Position numbers and translations under genes: made by a program
Assembly: GCF_943181415.1 (NCBI RefSeq)
Contig: NZ_CALPBZ010000006.1
Span: 186,001-250,000 of the forward strand
Direction of reading: 5' to 3'
Length of the DNA: 64,000 nt
Origin: Microbacterium sp. Marseille-Q6648
GTDB lineage: Bacteria > Actinomycetota > Actinomycetes > Actinomycetales > Microbacteriaceae
Notes under the pieces: generated by a model
The model's database searches: none
Told to the model about the DNA's origin: nothing
The model's input: the letters and a program-made list of their open reading frames with translations, nothing else
In this document: positions 25,997 to 34,387 of the stretch, one piece after another
Numbering within the stretch: position 1 is the first letter of the stretch
Layout: every line of letters begins with the position of its first letter

Positions 25997-27355
25997 TCAG
26001 AGTCTCTCGGCCAGTTCGCGCGAGGCGCGGGCGACCTCGCGGGCGAGGGTGTCCTCGTCGGTGGTGACGAGCCGGGTCTTCTCGACGACCGGGCGGCCCC
26101 CCACGAGCAGACGCTCGAGGGGCGGCAGCGCGCCCAGCCCGAGCGCGGCGACCGGGTCGAGGATGCCGGCGTGCTCGACGCCGTCGACGCGCCAGACGGC
26201 GATGTCGGCGAGCTTTCCCGCCTCGAGCGAGCCGAGCTCGTCGTGGCGACCGAGCACGCGGGCCCCGCCGATCGTGCCCATGCGCAGCGCGTCGCGCACG
26301 CTCATCGAGTCCGACCCGGTGCGGAGCCGATTCATCAGCACCGCCTCGCGCACCTCGACGCCCAGCTGCCCCGACTCGTTCGACGCCGCGCCGTCCACCC
26401 CGAGGCCCACGGGCACCCCTGCGTCGAGCATCGCCCGCACCGGAGCGATGCCGGCGGCCAGCCGCGCGTTCGACGACGGGCAGTGCGCGACGCCCGTGCC
26501 GGTCGCGGCATATCTTGCGATCGCGCGATCGTCGAGGTGCACGGCATGCGCCATCCAGACGTCGTCGCCGAGCCACCCGAGGTCTTCGAGGTACTGGGTG
26601 GGGCTCTTGCCGAAGTGCTCGAGGCAGTAGGCGTCCTCTTCGACGGTCTCGGAGGCGTGCGTGTGCAGCCGCACATCGAGGGACCGGGCCAGCACCGCGG
26701 CCTCGCGCAGCAGGTCGGCGGTCACCGAGAACGGTGAGCACGGCGCGATGGCCACCCGCACCATCGCGTCGCGCGCGCGGTCGTGGTAGCGCTCGACCGC
26801 CTCCTGCGACGCGGCGAGGGCGGCGTCGGTCGCCTCGACGGCGAAGTCCGGCGGCAGACCGCCCTGCGACGCTCCGAGATCCATCGAGCCGCGCGTGGCA
26901 TGAAGGCGCACGCCGACCCGCGACGCCGACTCGACCAGGGCTCCGACGATGTCGCCCGAACCCTGCGGGAAGATGTAATGGTGGTCGCCGACCGTGGTGC
27001 AGCCCGATCGCGCGAGCACGGCCATCGCCCCGGCCGCACCGGTGCCGGTGAGTCCGGCGTCGATGCGCGACCACAGCGGGTACAGCTCGGTCAGCCAGTC
27101 GAACAGGATCGCGTCCTGCGCGTACCCGCGGGTCAGCCACTGGTACAGGTGGTGGTGGGTGTTGATCAGTCCCGGGGTCACCAGGCACCCGGTCGCGTCG
27201 ATCACCTCGGCGCCGTCGCGCAGCATCCGGTCCGCCGGGCCCGCACCGACCGCCGTGATCACGCCGTCGTCGATCACGACATGCCCGCCGTCGAACTCCG
27301 CGCCCGAGGCGTCGACGGTGGCGACATAGCCGTTCTCGATGATGGTGCGGGTCAT
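25997..27355 (-). CDS. Amidohydrolase, probable 8-oxoguanine deaminase
   Basis: A 452-residue ATZ/TRZ-type aminohydrolase. All metal ligands and catalytic residues are present: NTHHHLYQWLTRGYAQD, HTHASETVEED, MAHAVHLDD and GLGVDGAASNESG. This motif set, especially QWLTRGYAQD and DGAASNES, resembles 8-oxoguanine deaminase, which yields urate directly, more than classical guanine deaminase. It sits inside the molybdenum-hydroxylase operon and so feeds the same product into uricase. The start at 27355 has AGGAG 9 nt upstream and overlaps the XdhC stop (ATGA); a 14-residue longer frame is less likely. Hydroxyatrazine- or guanine-type substrates are alternatives. Confidence 0.85.
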   Translation of the reverse strand: MTRTIIENGYVATVDASGAEFDGGHVVIDDGVITAVGAGPADRMLRDGAEVIDATGCLVTPGLINTHHHLYQWLTRGYAQDAILFDWLTELYPLWSRIDAGLTGTGAAGAMAVLARSGCTTVGDHHYIFPQGSGDIVGALVESASRVGVRLHATRGSMDLGASQGGLPPDFAVEATDAALAASQEAVERYHDRARDAMVRVAIAPCSPFSVTADLLREAAVLARSLDVRLHTHASETVEEDAYCLEHFGKSPTQYLEDLGWLGDDVWMAHAVHLDDRAIARYAATGTGVAHCPSSNARLAAGIAPVRAMLDAGVPVGLGVDGAASNESGQLGVEVREAVLMNRLRTGSDSMSVRDALRMGTIGGARVLGRHDELGSLEAGKLADIAVWRVDGVEHAGILDPVAALGLGALPPLERLLVGGRPVVEKTRLVTTDEDTLAREVARASRELAERL

Positions 27356-28590
27356 GCCGGGGCTCCTGTCGGAAGACTGTCGTCGGGGGATGCGCACGCG
27401 GCGGATGCTGCGACGGCGGCATCCGGGTCTGCGGCCTTCGTGCCCGTCGAAGCGGGCCGGCGGTGCAGCGGACCGGTGCGCTCCCGCAGCGGCACGCCCG
27501 AGCCACCGTGGCGGGAGGCGACGATCTCGGCGAGGACCGACAACGCCGTCTCGACGGGCTCAGCGCCGCCGAGGTCGAGCCCGAGCGGCGAGTGCAGCCG
27601 GGCCAGGTCGACCTCGCTCACGCCGGCCTCGCGCAGCAGAGCGGCGCGGTGATCGACGGTGCGCCGCGCACCCATCGCGCCGACGAAGCCGATCGGCATC
27701 GTCAGCGCCTGGTGCAGCGCGGGGACGTCGAGACGTTCGTCGTGGGTGAGGACGCACACGGCGGTGCGGGCGTCGACCTCGTCGTCGCCCAGCGAAGCGA
27801 GGTACTCGTGGGGGAGTGCCGTGATGAGCCCCTCGGCGTCGGGGAAGCGCTCGGGTGTCACGAGTGTCTGCCACGGGTCGCAGACGGTGACGGCGAATCC
27901 GGCGGCGGCGCCGACGCGGCAGAGCGCCGCCGCATGCTCGCCGGCCCCGAGGACGATGAGCCGAGCGCGTGGCGCGTGGGAGAGCAGCAGGATGTCGGCG
28001 CCCTGATATGCCGCAGGAAGCATGATGCTGTCGCGCATCGCGATGGCCCGTGCAGCGAGGTGCGTCGCCGACGGGTCGCCGTCGCCGATGGTCACGTCGG
28101 GGGCCGCTCGGGTGATTGGGGCCCCGACGAGTGCGACGTCGTCGAATGCGGTTCCGGCCGGCGCGACGCCGGGGATGGAGATCACACGGCCGGCGGCGGC
28201 GCCCGATGCCACCACGGCCACCGACGTACCGCGGTCGTCGGCTGCGCTCTCGAGTGCGGCCACGGTGGCCGTGTCGGCCGGATCGATCCGGTAGGCGATG
28301 ACGTCGACCTGCCCGCCGCATGCCAGCCCGGCGGCGTGCGCGGTCTCGTCCGAGAACCCGAACCGGGCGCGAGGGGCCGTGCCCGTGGCCAGCGCCGTGT
28401 GGGCGAGCAGGATGGCGTCGCTTTCGACGCAGCCGCCCGAGATCGAGCCCAGCACGGCGCCGTCGGCGGTGACCGCCATGGTGGCGCCCACCCCTCTCGG
28501 GGCGCTGCGGGCCACGTTCGTCACCGTCACCGCCGCGACGGAGACCCCCGCACGCAGCAGCGGCAGCAGGTCACGGGCCAGTTCGAGCAT
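27352..28590 (-). CDS. pucA: XdhC/CoxI-family molybdenum cofactor insertion protein
   Basis: A 412-residue protein with an N-terminal XdhC/CoxI domain (RGVGATMAVTADGAVLGSIS and GGCVE) and a C-terminal Rossmann domain (RLIVLGAGEHAAALCRVGAA, then GFVGAMGARRT). These proteins bind, protect and insert sulfurated Moco into xanthine-dehydrogenase-type enzymes. The last ~55 residues are a low-complexity Ala/Pro tail. It is the first gene of the operon and its ATG follows a TAGCGT box by 6 nt with no SD, predicting a leaderless transcript. The symbol follows B. subtilis PucA. Confidence 0.9.
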   Translation of the reverse strand: MLELARDLLPLLRAGVSVAAVTVTNVARSAPRGVGATMAVTADGAVLGSISGGCVESDAILLAHTALATGTAPRARFGFSDETAHAAGLACGGQVDVIAYRIDPADTATVAALESAADDRGTSVAVVASGAAAGRVISIPGVAPAGTAFDDVALVGAPITRAAPDVTIGDGDPSATHLAARAIAMRDSIMLPAAYQGADILLLSHAPRARLIVLGAGEHAAALCRVGAAAGFAVTVCDPWQTLVTPERFPDAEGLITALPHEYLASLGDDEVDARTAVCVLTHDERLDVPALHQALTMPIGFVGAMGARRTVDHRAALLREAGVSEVDLARLHSPLGLDLGGAEPVETALSVLAEIVASRHGGSGVPLRERTGPLHRRPASTGTKAADPDAAVAASAACASPDDSLPTGAPA

Positions 28591-28596
28591 GTGGCA

Positions 28597-28602
28597 ACGC
28601 TA
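28597..28602 (-). promoter_or_regulatory. Leaderless -10 box (TAGCGT) of the XdhC operon
   Basis: TAGCGT on the minus strand is separated from the ATG at 28590 by 6 nt, and no SD lies between. Confidence 0.6.
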
Positions 28603-28693
28603 ACCCGCCCTGTGTTACGTGCGCACTACGCTCGGGATCGGCCCTTCTCGCGGCGGGGTCGGGGCTCGGACGTCGTGCGGAAGAAGGAAAGCC

Positions 28694-29257
28694 ATGCGGG
28701 TATGCGGGCTGGTCCTCGCCGCCGGAGCGGGCACCCGCTTCGGCGGGCCCAAGGGACTGGCCCGCGACGCCGACGGCGAGCCGTGGGTGGCCCGAGCGGT
28801 CCGGATGCTGCGCGCCGGCGGCTGCGACGAGGTGCTCGTGGCGGTGGGAGCCGCGGGCGACGCGGTGGCCGCCCTGGTTCCGTCCGAGGCGAGCGTCGTC
28901 CGCGTGCCGGAATGGCGGGCCGGCGTCTCGGCCACCCTGCGAGCGGGTTCGGTCGCGGCATCCGAACGATCGGCCGACGTCGTCGTCGTGACCCCCGTGG
29001 ACACCCCCGACGCTCCCGCCGACGCCGTCAGCCGGGTCCTCGCCGTCCTCGGCGACGACCCCGCGGCGGGACTGGCGCAGGCGGTCTACCGGGGCCGGCC
29101 CGGGCACCCGGTCGCCATTGGCCGAGCGCATCTGGCCGCGCTCGGCGCCGCGGTGTCCGGAGACCGCGGAGCGCGACCCTACCTCGCCTCACACGACGTG
29201 ATCGAGGTCGAGTGCGGCGACCTCTGGTCGGGCGAGGATGTCGACGCCCGCGCGTGA
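28694..29257 (+). CDS. pucB: MobA-like molybdenum cofactor nucleotidyltransferase
   Basis: A 187-residue NTP-transferase (MobA/MocA/PucB-like), which makes the dinucleotide form of Moco needed by xanthine-dehydrogenase-type enzymes. The signature LVLAAGAGTRFGGPKGL lies at the N-terminus, with VVVVTPVDTPDAP (metal-binding Asp) mid-protein and RGRPGHPVAIGRAHL after it. The ATG at 28694 has AGAAGGAAA upstream and is preferred over the 25-residue longer frame. It is divergent from the XdhC operon, so it probably shares the control region; it is the dedicated cofactor gene of the hydroxylase. Confidence 0.88.
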   Translation: MRVCGLVLAAGAGTRFGGPKGLARDADGEPWVARAVRMLRAGGCDEVLVAVGAAGDAVAALVPSEASVVRVPEWRAGVSATLRAGSVAASERSADVVVVTPVDTPDAPADAVSRVLAVLGDDPAAGLAQAVYRGRPGHPVAIGRAHLAALGAAVSGDRGARPYLASHDVIEVECGDLWSGEDVDARA

Positions 29258-29297
29258 CCGCACGCACCGGTCGCCCTTGCGGCAACCGGGCCCGGCG

Positions 29298-30230
29298 TCA
29301 GCTTTCGATGACGACGTTGAGCGGATCGTCGCCGGCCAGCATCCGGTCGATCTGCCGGCGCACCAGCCGGGCGATGCGCGGGCGCATGGCCGTCGACGCG
29401 CCGCCGACGTGCGGCACCACGAGCGCCCCGGGCATCGACCACAGCGGATGGCCCTCGGGAAGGGGTTCGGGATCCGTGACGTCCAGCGCCGCCCGCACCC
29501 GCCCGCGCCCCAGATGATCGACCAGCGCGCCGGTGTCGACGAGCGACCCGCGTCCCACGTTCACCAGCAGCGCGCCGTCGGGCAGGGCGGAGAGGAAGGC
29601 GTCGTCGACGATGTGCCGAGTGGACTCACCGCCTGGCAGCGACACGATGACGATCTCGGCGCGCGGCAGCAGGTCGGGCAGCTCGTCCACGCCGTGCACC
29701 GGCATCCCGTCCTCAGTTCGTGCGTTCGAGGCGACGGCGGTGATCTCGACCTCGAAACCGGCGAGGCGCGCGGCGATCGCCTTGCCGACGCCGCCGTATC
29801 CGAGCAGCAGCACGCGCCGGTCGGCCAGGCTCTCGGCGAACTCCGGTGCCCACCGCCCGTCGGTCTGGGCGCGGACGTACGCGGGGATCCGGCGCTGCGC
29901 AGCCAGGGCGAGCGCGACGGCGAGCTCGGCCGTCGAGGTCTCGTGCACCGACGCGGCGTTCGCGAACACGTGCCCAGGAGGCAGGTGATCGGCGATCCCC
30001 TCGTAGCCGATCGACTGGCTCTGCACGAGGCGCGTCTCGACGCCCGCGAGGTGGGGGAGCATGACGCTCGCACTCATGTACGGGGGCACGACGATGTCGA
30101 TCCGCTCACGGGGTGCCGCGGCATCCATTCGCCACTGGATGACCTCGACGCCCTCGGGGAGCGGTTCGAGGTCGGTGGCCAGTTTGGCGCTCGGGACGGA
30201 CACGATGAGATTTCGGATGCCGGTGCTCAC
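29298..30230 (-). CDS. D-isomer-specific 2-hydroxyacid dehydrogenase family protein
   Basis: A 310-residue NAD(P)-dependent 2-hydroxyacid dehydrogenase. The nucleotide-binding motif is LLGYGGVGKAIAARL (~143-157). The catalytic Arg is in LVNVGRGSLVD, the Glu in DVTDPEPLPEGHPLW and the His in VVPHVGGAS, all in place. The substrate could be glyoxylate or hydroxypyruvate, which would match glyoxylate handling in the purine pathway, but phosphoglycerate-like or other acids cannot be excluded. The GTG start lies 6 nt after a TAGCGT box. Monocistronic. Confidence 0.88.
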   Translation of the reverse strand: MSTGIRNLIVSVPSAKLATDLEPLPEGVEVIQWRMDAAAPRERIDIVVPPYMSASVMLPHLAGVETRLVQSQSIGYEGIADHLPPGHVFANAASVHETSTAELAVALALAAQRRIPAYVRAQTDGRWAPEFAESLADRRVLLLGYGGVGKAIAARLAGFEVEITAVASNARTEDGMPVHGVDELPDLLPRAEIVIVSLPGGESTRHIVDDAFLSALPDGALLVNVGRGSLVDTGALVDHLGRGRVRAALDVTDPEPLPEGHPLWSMPGALVVPHVGGASTAMRPRIARLVRRQIDRMLAGDDPLNVVIES

Positions 30231-30236
30231 CGTTCC

Positions 30237-30242
30237 ACGCTA
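30237..30242 (-). promoter_or_regulatory. Leaderless -10 box (TAGCGT) of the 2-hydroxyacid dehydrogenase gene
   Basis: TAGCGT on the minus strand lies 6 nt before the GTG at 30230; no SD is present. Confidence 0.6.
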
Positions 30243-30289
30243 CCCGGCGCTACGCTCGGCGCGACGGCAACCGAGAGGCTGGAGGCGCC

Positions 30290-30724
30290 ATGCAGGTTCC
30301 CGAGATCAACTACTGGGCGGTCATCCTCGCGACGCTCTCCACCCTCGTCGTCGGCACCGTCTGGTACTCGCCGAAGGTGTTCGGCACGCGCTGGGCGGCG
30401 CTGGCGAAGGTCGACATGGACCGCCCCGGAGCCTCCGCGCTGTGGCCGATCATCACCACGGTCATCGTCAGCTTCATCTCCGCCTGGGTGCTGGCCGGCT
30501 CCACCTCGATCGCATGGCACTTCTACGGCGGTGGATACCTGCTGGCGGCGCTCGGCACCGCCGTGATCCTGTGGGCGGGCTTCACCGCCGCGCGCTTCAT
30601 CACCCACGACGCCTTCGAGGGGCGCCCGACGTCGCTGACCGTGATGAACATCGGCCACGAGGTCGTGACGTTCGTGGTGATGGCGCTCATCATCGGGCTC
30701 TGGCCGCCCGCCGGAACCGTCTGA
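30290..30724 (+). CDS. DUF1761 family membrane protein
   Basis: A 144-residue protein with four hydrophobic helices (AVILATLSTLVVGTVWYSPKVFG, WPIITTVIVSFISAWVLAG, YLLAALGTAVILWAGF, VVTFVVMALIIGLWPP). The WYSPKVFGTRW motif after helix 1 is typical of DUF1761. Function unknown. A good SD (GGAGG) is present 5 nt before the ATG, and a TACGCT box near 30248 may be the -10. It converges on purQ. Confidence 0.85.
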   Translation: MQVPEINYWAVILATLSTLVVGTVWYSPKVFGTRWAALAKVDMDRPGASALWPIITTVIVSFISAWVLAGSTSIAWHFYGGGYLLAALGTAVILWAGFTAARFITHDAFEGRPTSLTVMNIGHEVVTFVVMALIIGLWPPAGTV

Positions 30725-30735
30725 CCCGCGAGAAC

Positions 30736-31443
30736 CTAGGCGGCGGCGCCCACCACCGCGCGCACGGCGGCGGTGAAGAAGCTCAGGCCGTCGACTCCGG
30801 AACGGGTCGCGGCGGCCGTGTCGGGACCGAAGCCGGGCTCGACCGCGTGCTCGGGGTGCGGCATGAGGCCGACGACGTTGCCGTGCTCGTTCGTGAGGCC
30901 TGCGATGTCGTCGAGCGAGCCGTTCGGGTTCACACCGACATAGCGGAAGGCCACGAGGCCTTCGCCTTCGACCCGCTCCAGCGTCTCGGCGCTGCAGATG
31001 TAGCCGCCGTCGGCGTTCTTCAGCGGGATGACGATCTCCTGGCCGCGCGAGAAGTGGTTCGTCCAGGCGGTGTCGGAGTTCTCCACGCGCAGGCGCTGGT
31101 CGCGGCGGATGAACTGCTGATGCGCGTTGCGGATCAGACCGCCCGGCAGCAGGTGCGCCTCGACCAGCATCTGGAATCCGTTGCAGATGCCGAGGATGGG
31201 CATGCCCTTGGCCGCGGCGTCCTTGACCTCCGACATGATCGGCGCGAGCGCGGCGATCGCCCCGGCGCGCAGATAGTCGCCGTAGCTGAAGCCGCCGGGC
31301 AGCACGAGCGCGTCGACGCCCTCGAGGTCGTGCGAACCGTGCCACAGGGCGACCGGCTCTGCGCCGGCGAGTCGCACGGCGCGCTGCGCATCGCGGTCGT
31401 CGAGCGAACCGGGGAAGGTGATGACCCCGATGCGGACGGTCAC
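30736..31443 (-). CDS. purQ: Phosphoribosylformylglycinamidine synthase subunit PurQ (glutaminase)
   Basis: A class I glutamine amidotransferase of 235 residues that supplies ammonia to PurL in de novo purine synthesis. The nucleophile Cys is in [14 protein letters not shown] and the His-Glu pair in [25 protein letters not shown] is the typical N-terminus. It overlaps the upstream purS by 4 nt. The synthetase subunit purL is not in this window, so it must be encoded elsewhere. Confidence 0.97.
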   Translation of the reverse strand: MTVRIGVITFPGSLDDRDAQRAVRLAGAEPVALWHGSHDLEGVDALVLPGGFSYGDYLRAGAIAALAPIMSEVKDAAAKGMPILGICNGFQMLVEAHLLPGGLIRNAHQQFIRRDQRLRVENSDTAWTNHFSRGQEIVIPLKNADGGYICSAETLERVEGEGLVAFRYVGVNPNGSLDDIAGLTNEHGNVVGLMPHPEHAVEPGFGPDTAAATRSGVDGLSFFTAAVRAVVGAAA

Positions 31444-31688
31444 TCGACCACCTCGACGCCGACCACGTCCTCGATCACCGCGTTCGAGAGGATCTCGTCG
31501 GCTACCTTGCGGGCCGCCGCGAGCACGTCCTCGGTGACCTCGCCCTCGACGGCGAGCTCGAAGCGCTTGCCGATGCGGACCGAGCTGAAGTCCTCGATTC
31601 CGAGCCGGGACAGAGCCCCGGCGACCGCCTTGCCCTGGGGGTCCAGGAGCTCGGCCTTGGGCATGACGTCGACGACGATGGTGGGCAT
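31440..31688 (-). CDS. purS: Phosphoribosylformylglycinamidine synthase subunit PurS
   Basis: An 82-residue protein matching the small PurS subunit that bridges PurQ and small PurL. The family pattern is [20 protein letters not shown], then [16 protein letters not shown]. The ATG at 31688 has AGGAG 6 nt upstream, and the stop overlaps the purQ start. The presence of PurS predicts a small, Gram-positive-type PurL. Confidence 0.96.
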   Translation of the reverse strand: MPTIVVDVMPKAELLDPQGKAVAGALSRLGIEDFSSVRIGKRFELAVEGEVTEDVLAAARKVADEILSNAVIEDVVGVEVVE

Positions 31689-31850
31689 CTGAATTCTCCT
31701 GGCGGCCGCAGGCCGCAGCTATCGGTCGTTGAGCGACGAGCGCAGCCAGAAGCCGAACGCCGGATGTCGCGGGCAGGGAACGCCGACAAGTCTACGGCGC
31801 GAGGCGATGCCGCGACGAAACGGTGTCGTGATCAAACCGTGACCACCTCG

Positions 31851-31864
31851 TGGGAGCGCTCCCT
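31851..31864. promoter_or_regulatory. CebR/CelR-type operator 1
   Basis: TGGGAGCGCTCCCT matches 13 of 14 positions of the CebR/CelR palindrome TGGGAGCGCTCCCA. It abuts the TTGACA -35 at 31864-31869. Confidence 0.88.
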
Positions 31865-31896
31865 TGACAGACTTGAGAGCGCTCCCGTAACGTAAC
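31864..31896 (+). promoter_or_regulatory. Promoter of the cellobiose operon
   Basis: A perfect TTGACA at 31864-31869 is followed after an 18-nt spacer by a TAACGT-like -10 near 31888-31893. Operator 2 lies inside the spacer and operator 1 touches the -35, so repressor binding would block RNA polymerase. Confidence 0.65.
31874..31887. promoter_or_regulatory. CebR/CelR-type operator 2
   Basis: TGAGAGCGCTCCCG, a palindrome with two differences from the consensus, lies between the -35 and -10. Its centre is 23 bp from operator 1. Confidence 0.85.
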
Positions 31897-31906
31897 CCGC
31901 ACATCG

Positions 31907-31920
31907 TGAGAGCGCTCCCA
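31907..31920. promoter_or_regulatory. CebR/CelR-type operator 3
   Basis: TGAGAGCGCTCCCA has one difference from the consensus. Its centre is 33 bp downstream of operator 2, just past the predicted transcription start. Confidence 0.88.
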
Positions 31921-32006
31921 AACGCACTCGCGTTCGATCGGCCGATAGGGAATCGGCCGCATCCCGTCACCTCACACGACACCACCCACACCACAAAGGA
32001 GTGACA

Positions 32007-33281
32007 GTGAAATCACGCGCCTTCCGCAGGAGCGCAGCGGCCGTCGCCGCGTTCTCGGCCACAGCAATCGTCCTCGCGGGCTGCTCGACCGGCGACACCG
32101 CCGGCGAGGGCTCGAGCGAGGGTGAGGAGATCACCCTCACCGTCGCGACGTTCAACGACTTCGGCTACACGGACGAGCTCTTCCAGGAGTACATGGACGA
32201 GAACCCCGACGTCACGATCGTCCACAATCGCGCCGCCGAGTCCGGCGATGCGCGTGCGAACTACTTCCAGAAGCTCGGCAAGGGCGGTCTGGCCGACATC
32301 GAGGCCGTCGAGATCGACTGGTTCGCCGAGGCCATGCAGTACTCCGACCTGCTCGCGGAGGCTCCCGACAGCGTCAAGGGCCGCTGGCTCGACTGGAAGG
32401 AAGCCGCCGCGACCGACGCAGACGGCCGCCTCGTGGGCTTCGGCACCGACATCGGCCCGCAGAGCATCTGCTACCGCGCCGACCTGTTCGAGGCCGCCGG
32501 CCTGCCCAGCGACCGCGAGGGTGTCGCCGAGCTGTTCGACGGCGACTGGGAGAACTTCCTCGACGTCGCCGACCAGTACCGCGAGGCCACCGGCAAGCCG
32601 ATGATCGACTCCGCCAACTCGGTGCTCCAGGGCATCGTGAACCAGATCGAGTACACCTACTCCGAGGCCGACGGCACGTCCATCGCCACCTCGAACCCCG
32701 AGATCGCCGATGCCTACGAGCTCGTCATCGAGCGCGCCGTGCCGAACTCGGCCTACTCGGGCCAGTGGTCCGACGACTGGTTCGCCTCGATGGCCAACGG
32801 CGAGTTCGCCACCATGCTGTGCCCGGGCTGGATGCTCGGCGTGATCTCGGGCACCGCGCCCGACGTCACCGGCTGGGACATCGCGGATGTCTTCCCGAAC
32901 GGCGGCGGCAACTGGGGCGGGTCGTACCTGACCGTCCCCGCCGACGGCGAGAACGTGGATGCCGCACTCGCGCTGGCCGACTGGCTGACGGCTCCCGAGC
33001 AGCAGATGAAGGCGTTCGAGGCTGCGGGCACGTTCCCGAGCCAGCTCGAGGCCCTCGAGAGCGAAGAGCTCACGAGCGCGACGAACGAGTACTTCAACGA
33101 GGCGCCCACCGGTGAGATCCTCTCCAACCGCGCCGCGGCCGTCACGGTCACGCCCTACAAGGACGCCGACTACTTCAAGTACCACGACGCCCTGCAGAAC
33201 GCGGTGAACCGCGTGTTCGACGGTCTCGAAGACCCCGAGACCTCATGGAACACGTGGGTCGCCGAGGTCGAGGCCTTCTGA
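32007..33281 (+). CDS. cebE: Sugar ABC transporter substrate-binding lipoprotein (cellobiose type)
   Basis: A 424-residue extracellular solute-binding protein family 1 lipoprotein with signal VKSRAFRRSAAAVAAFSATA and lipobox IVLAGC. The GTG at 32007 is chosen because AAAGGAG ends 5 nt before it; the GTG at 32001 would overlap that SD. A ligand-pocket Trp-rich region (CPGWMLGV) and the C-terminal helical region are present. The CebR-type operators upstream, the two sugar permeases, the GH1 beta-glucosidase and the LacI gene downstream identify it as a CebE-like cellobiose/cello-oligosaccharide receptor; other beta-glucosides are possible. No ATPase gene is present, so a shared MsiK-type ATPase elsewhere is expected. 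Confidence 0.82.
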   Translation: MKSRAFRRSAAAVAAFSATAIVLAGCSTGDTAGEGSSEGEEITLTVATFNDFGYTDELFQEYMDENPDVTIVHNRAAESGDARANYFQKLGKGGLADIEAVEIDWFAEAMQYSDLLAEAPDSVKGRWLDWKEAAATDADGRLVGFGTDIGPQSICYRADLFEAAGLPSDREGVAELFDGDWENFLDVADQYREATGKPMIDSANSVLQGIVNQIEYTYSEADGTSIATSNPEIADAYELVIERAVPNSAYSGQWSDDWFASMANGEFATMLCPGWMLGVISGTAPDVTGWDIADVFPNGGGNWGGSYLTVPADGENVDAALALADWLTAPEQQMKAFEAAGTFPSQLEALESEELTSATNEYFNEAPTGEILSNRAAAVTVTPYKDADYFKYHDALQNAVNRVFDGLEDPETSWNTWVAEVEAF

Positions 33282-33287
33282 TCCCCA

Positions 33288-33318
33288 GGCGGGTGCGGGC
33301 CCACAGCCCGCACCCGCC
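33288..33318 (+). terminator. Strong hairpin after the binding-protein gene (attenuator or 3' stabiliser)
   Basis: GGCGGGTGCGGGC (33288-33300) and its exact complement (33306-33318) form a 13-bp stem with a 5-nt loop, 7 nt after the cebE stop. There is no T-run, so it probably protects or partly terminates the cebE message, giving more receptor than permease. Confidence 0.75.
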
Positions 33319-33373
33319 CTCCCGGGCAGCTCCGGCCGCCCCCCTGCCACACCACAGATCGACCGGAGTCATC

Positions 33374-34387
33374 GTGACCGCCACCGAAACGCGCCCGCCG
33401 GCGACATCGGCGCCGTCGAAGACGGAGCGCCCCGTCCGGGTCCTTTCCTTCAGCCAGCGCCTGAGCAAGTGGGACCTGAAGTTCTCGCCCTACCTCTACA
33501 TCTCGCCGTTCTTCATCCTCTTCGCGATCGTCGGACTGTTCCCGATCGTGTTCACGGCGATCATCTCGTTCCAGGAGTGGGACCTCGTCCGCAACTCCGG
33601 CGAGTTCGTCGGCTTCGACCAGTACAGCTGGATCCTCGCCAACCCGCAGTTCTGGACCGCGCTGCGCAACACCTTCAGCATCTTCCTTCTGTCCACGGTG
33701 CCGCAGCTGATCGCCGCCGTGTTCATCGCGGCCCTGCTCGACCGCAACATCCGCGCCAAGACCTTCTGGCGGATGAGCGTCCTCATCCCGTTCGTCATGG
33801 CGCCCGTCGCCGTCGCCCTGATCTTCAGCAACATGTTCGGCGACAACTTCGGCCTGGTGAACAACCTGCTCCGCGACTGGTTCGGCATCGCGATCCCGTG
33901 GCACAAGGACCCGTTCTGGAGCCACGTCGCCATCGCCACGATGGTCAACTTCCGCTGGACCGGCTACAACACCCTCATCCTCCTCGCGGCGATGCAGGCC
34001 ATCCCCCGCGACTACTACGAGGCGGCGACCGTCGACGGCGCCGGACCTCTGCGCCAGTTCTTCAGCATCACGATCCCGTCGCTGAAGGCCACGCTCATCT
34101 TCGTCATCATCACCTCGACGATCGGCGGTCTGCAGATCTTCGACGAGCCCCGCATGTTCGACAACACCGGTCAGGGCGGACCCGCGCAGCAGTGGCTGAC
34201 GATCACCCTGTTCCTCTACAACATCGGCTGGGGCGAGTCGAACTTCGGTCGCGCCGCAGCGCTCGCCTGGATCCTCTTCGTGATCATCCTGATCATCGGT
34301 CTCATCAACCTGCTGGTCACCCGCTCCCTCGTCCGCGACGAGGGCACCCGCAACCCGAACCTCGGCAGGAAGGCACGCCGCTCATGA
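33374..34387 (+). CDS. cebF: Sugar ABC transporter permease (MalF/CebF type)
   Basis: A 337-residue permease with six predicted helices. The EAA loop is YYEAATVDGAGPLRQFFSITIPSL (the ABC-ATPase docking site), typical of CUT1 sugar permeases. The ATG-less frame extends upstream through cebE, but GTG 33374 has GGAG 6 nt upstream and gives a normal ~40-residue cytoplasmic start. Its stop overlaps the next permease (ATGA). It forms the membrane channel with the next gene product. Confidence 0.88.
   Translation: MTATETRPPATSAPSKTERPVRVLSFSQRLSKWDLKFSPYLYISPFFILFAIVGLFPIVFTAIISFQEWDLVRNSGEFVGFDQYSWILANPQFWTALRNTFSIFLLSTVPQLIAAVFIAALLDRNIRAKTFWRMSVLIPFVMAPVAVALIFSNMFGDNFGLVNNLLRDWFGIAIPWHKDPFWSHVAIATMVNFRWTGYNTLILLAAMQAIPRDYYEAATVDGAGPLRQFFSITIPSLKATLIFVIITSTIGGLQIFDEPRMFDNTGQGGPAQQWLTITLFLYNIGWGESNFGRAAALAWILFVIILIIGLINLLVTRSLVRDEGTRNPNLGRKARRS

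Larger units (their letters stand above)
31689..32006. other. Intergenic region between purS and the cellobiose operon
   Basis: A 318-bp spacer with the divergent control regions. The left part (31710-31800) carries a GTCGTTGAGCGACGAGCGCAG segment of a type often repeated in actinobacterial spacers. The right part holds the three CebR-type operators and the promoter described separately. A 91-residue reverse frame here has no family features and is not called. Confidence 0.7.

Noticed and set aside
22361-26737. 1458-residue plus-strand open frame opposite the Moco hydroxylase operon
   Set aside because: Arg/Glu/Gly-rich with no family motifs and no SD. It is the shadow of a high-GC gene on the other strand.
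31719-31994. 91-residue minus-strand frame in the purS-cebE spacer
   Set aside because: It covers the three operators and promoter, with no SD or family similarity.
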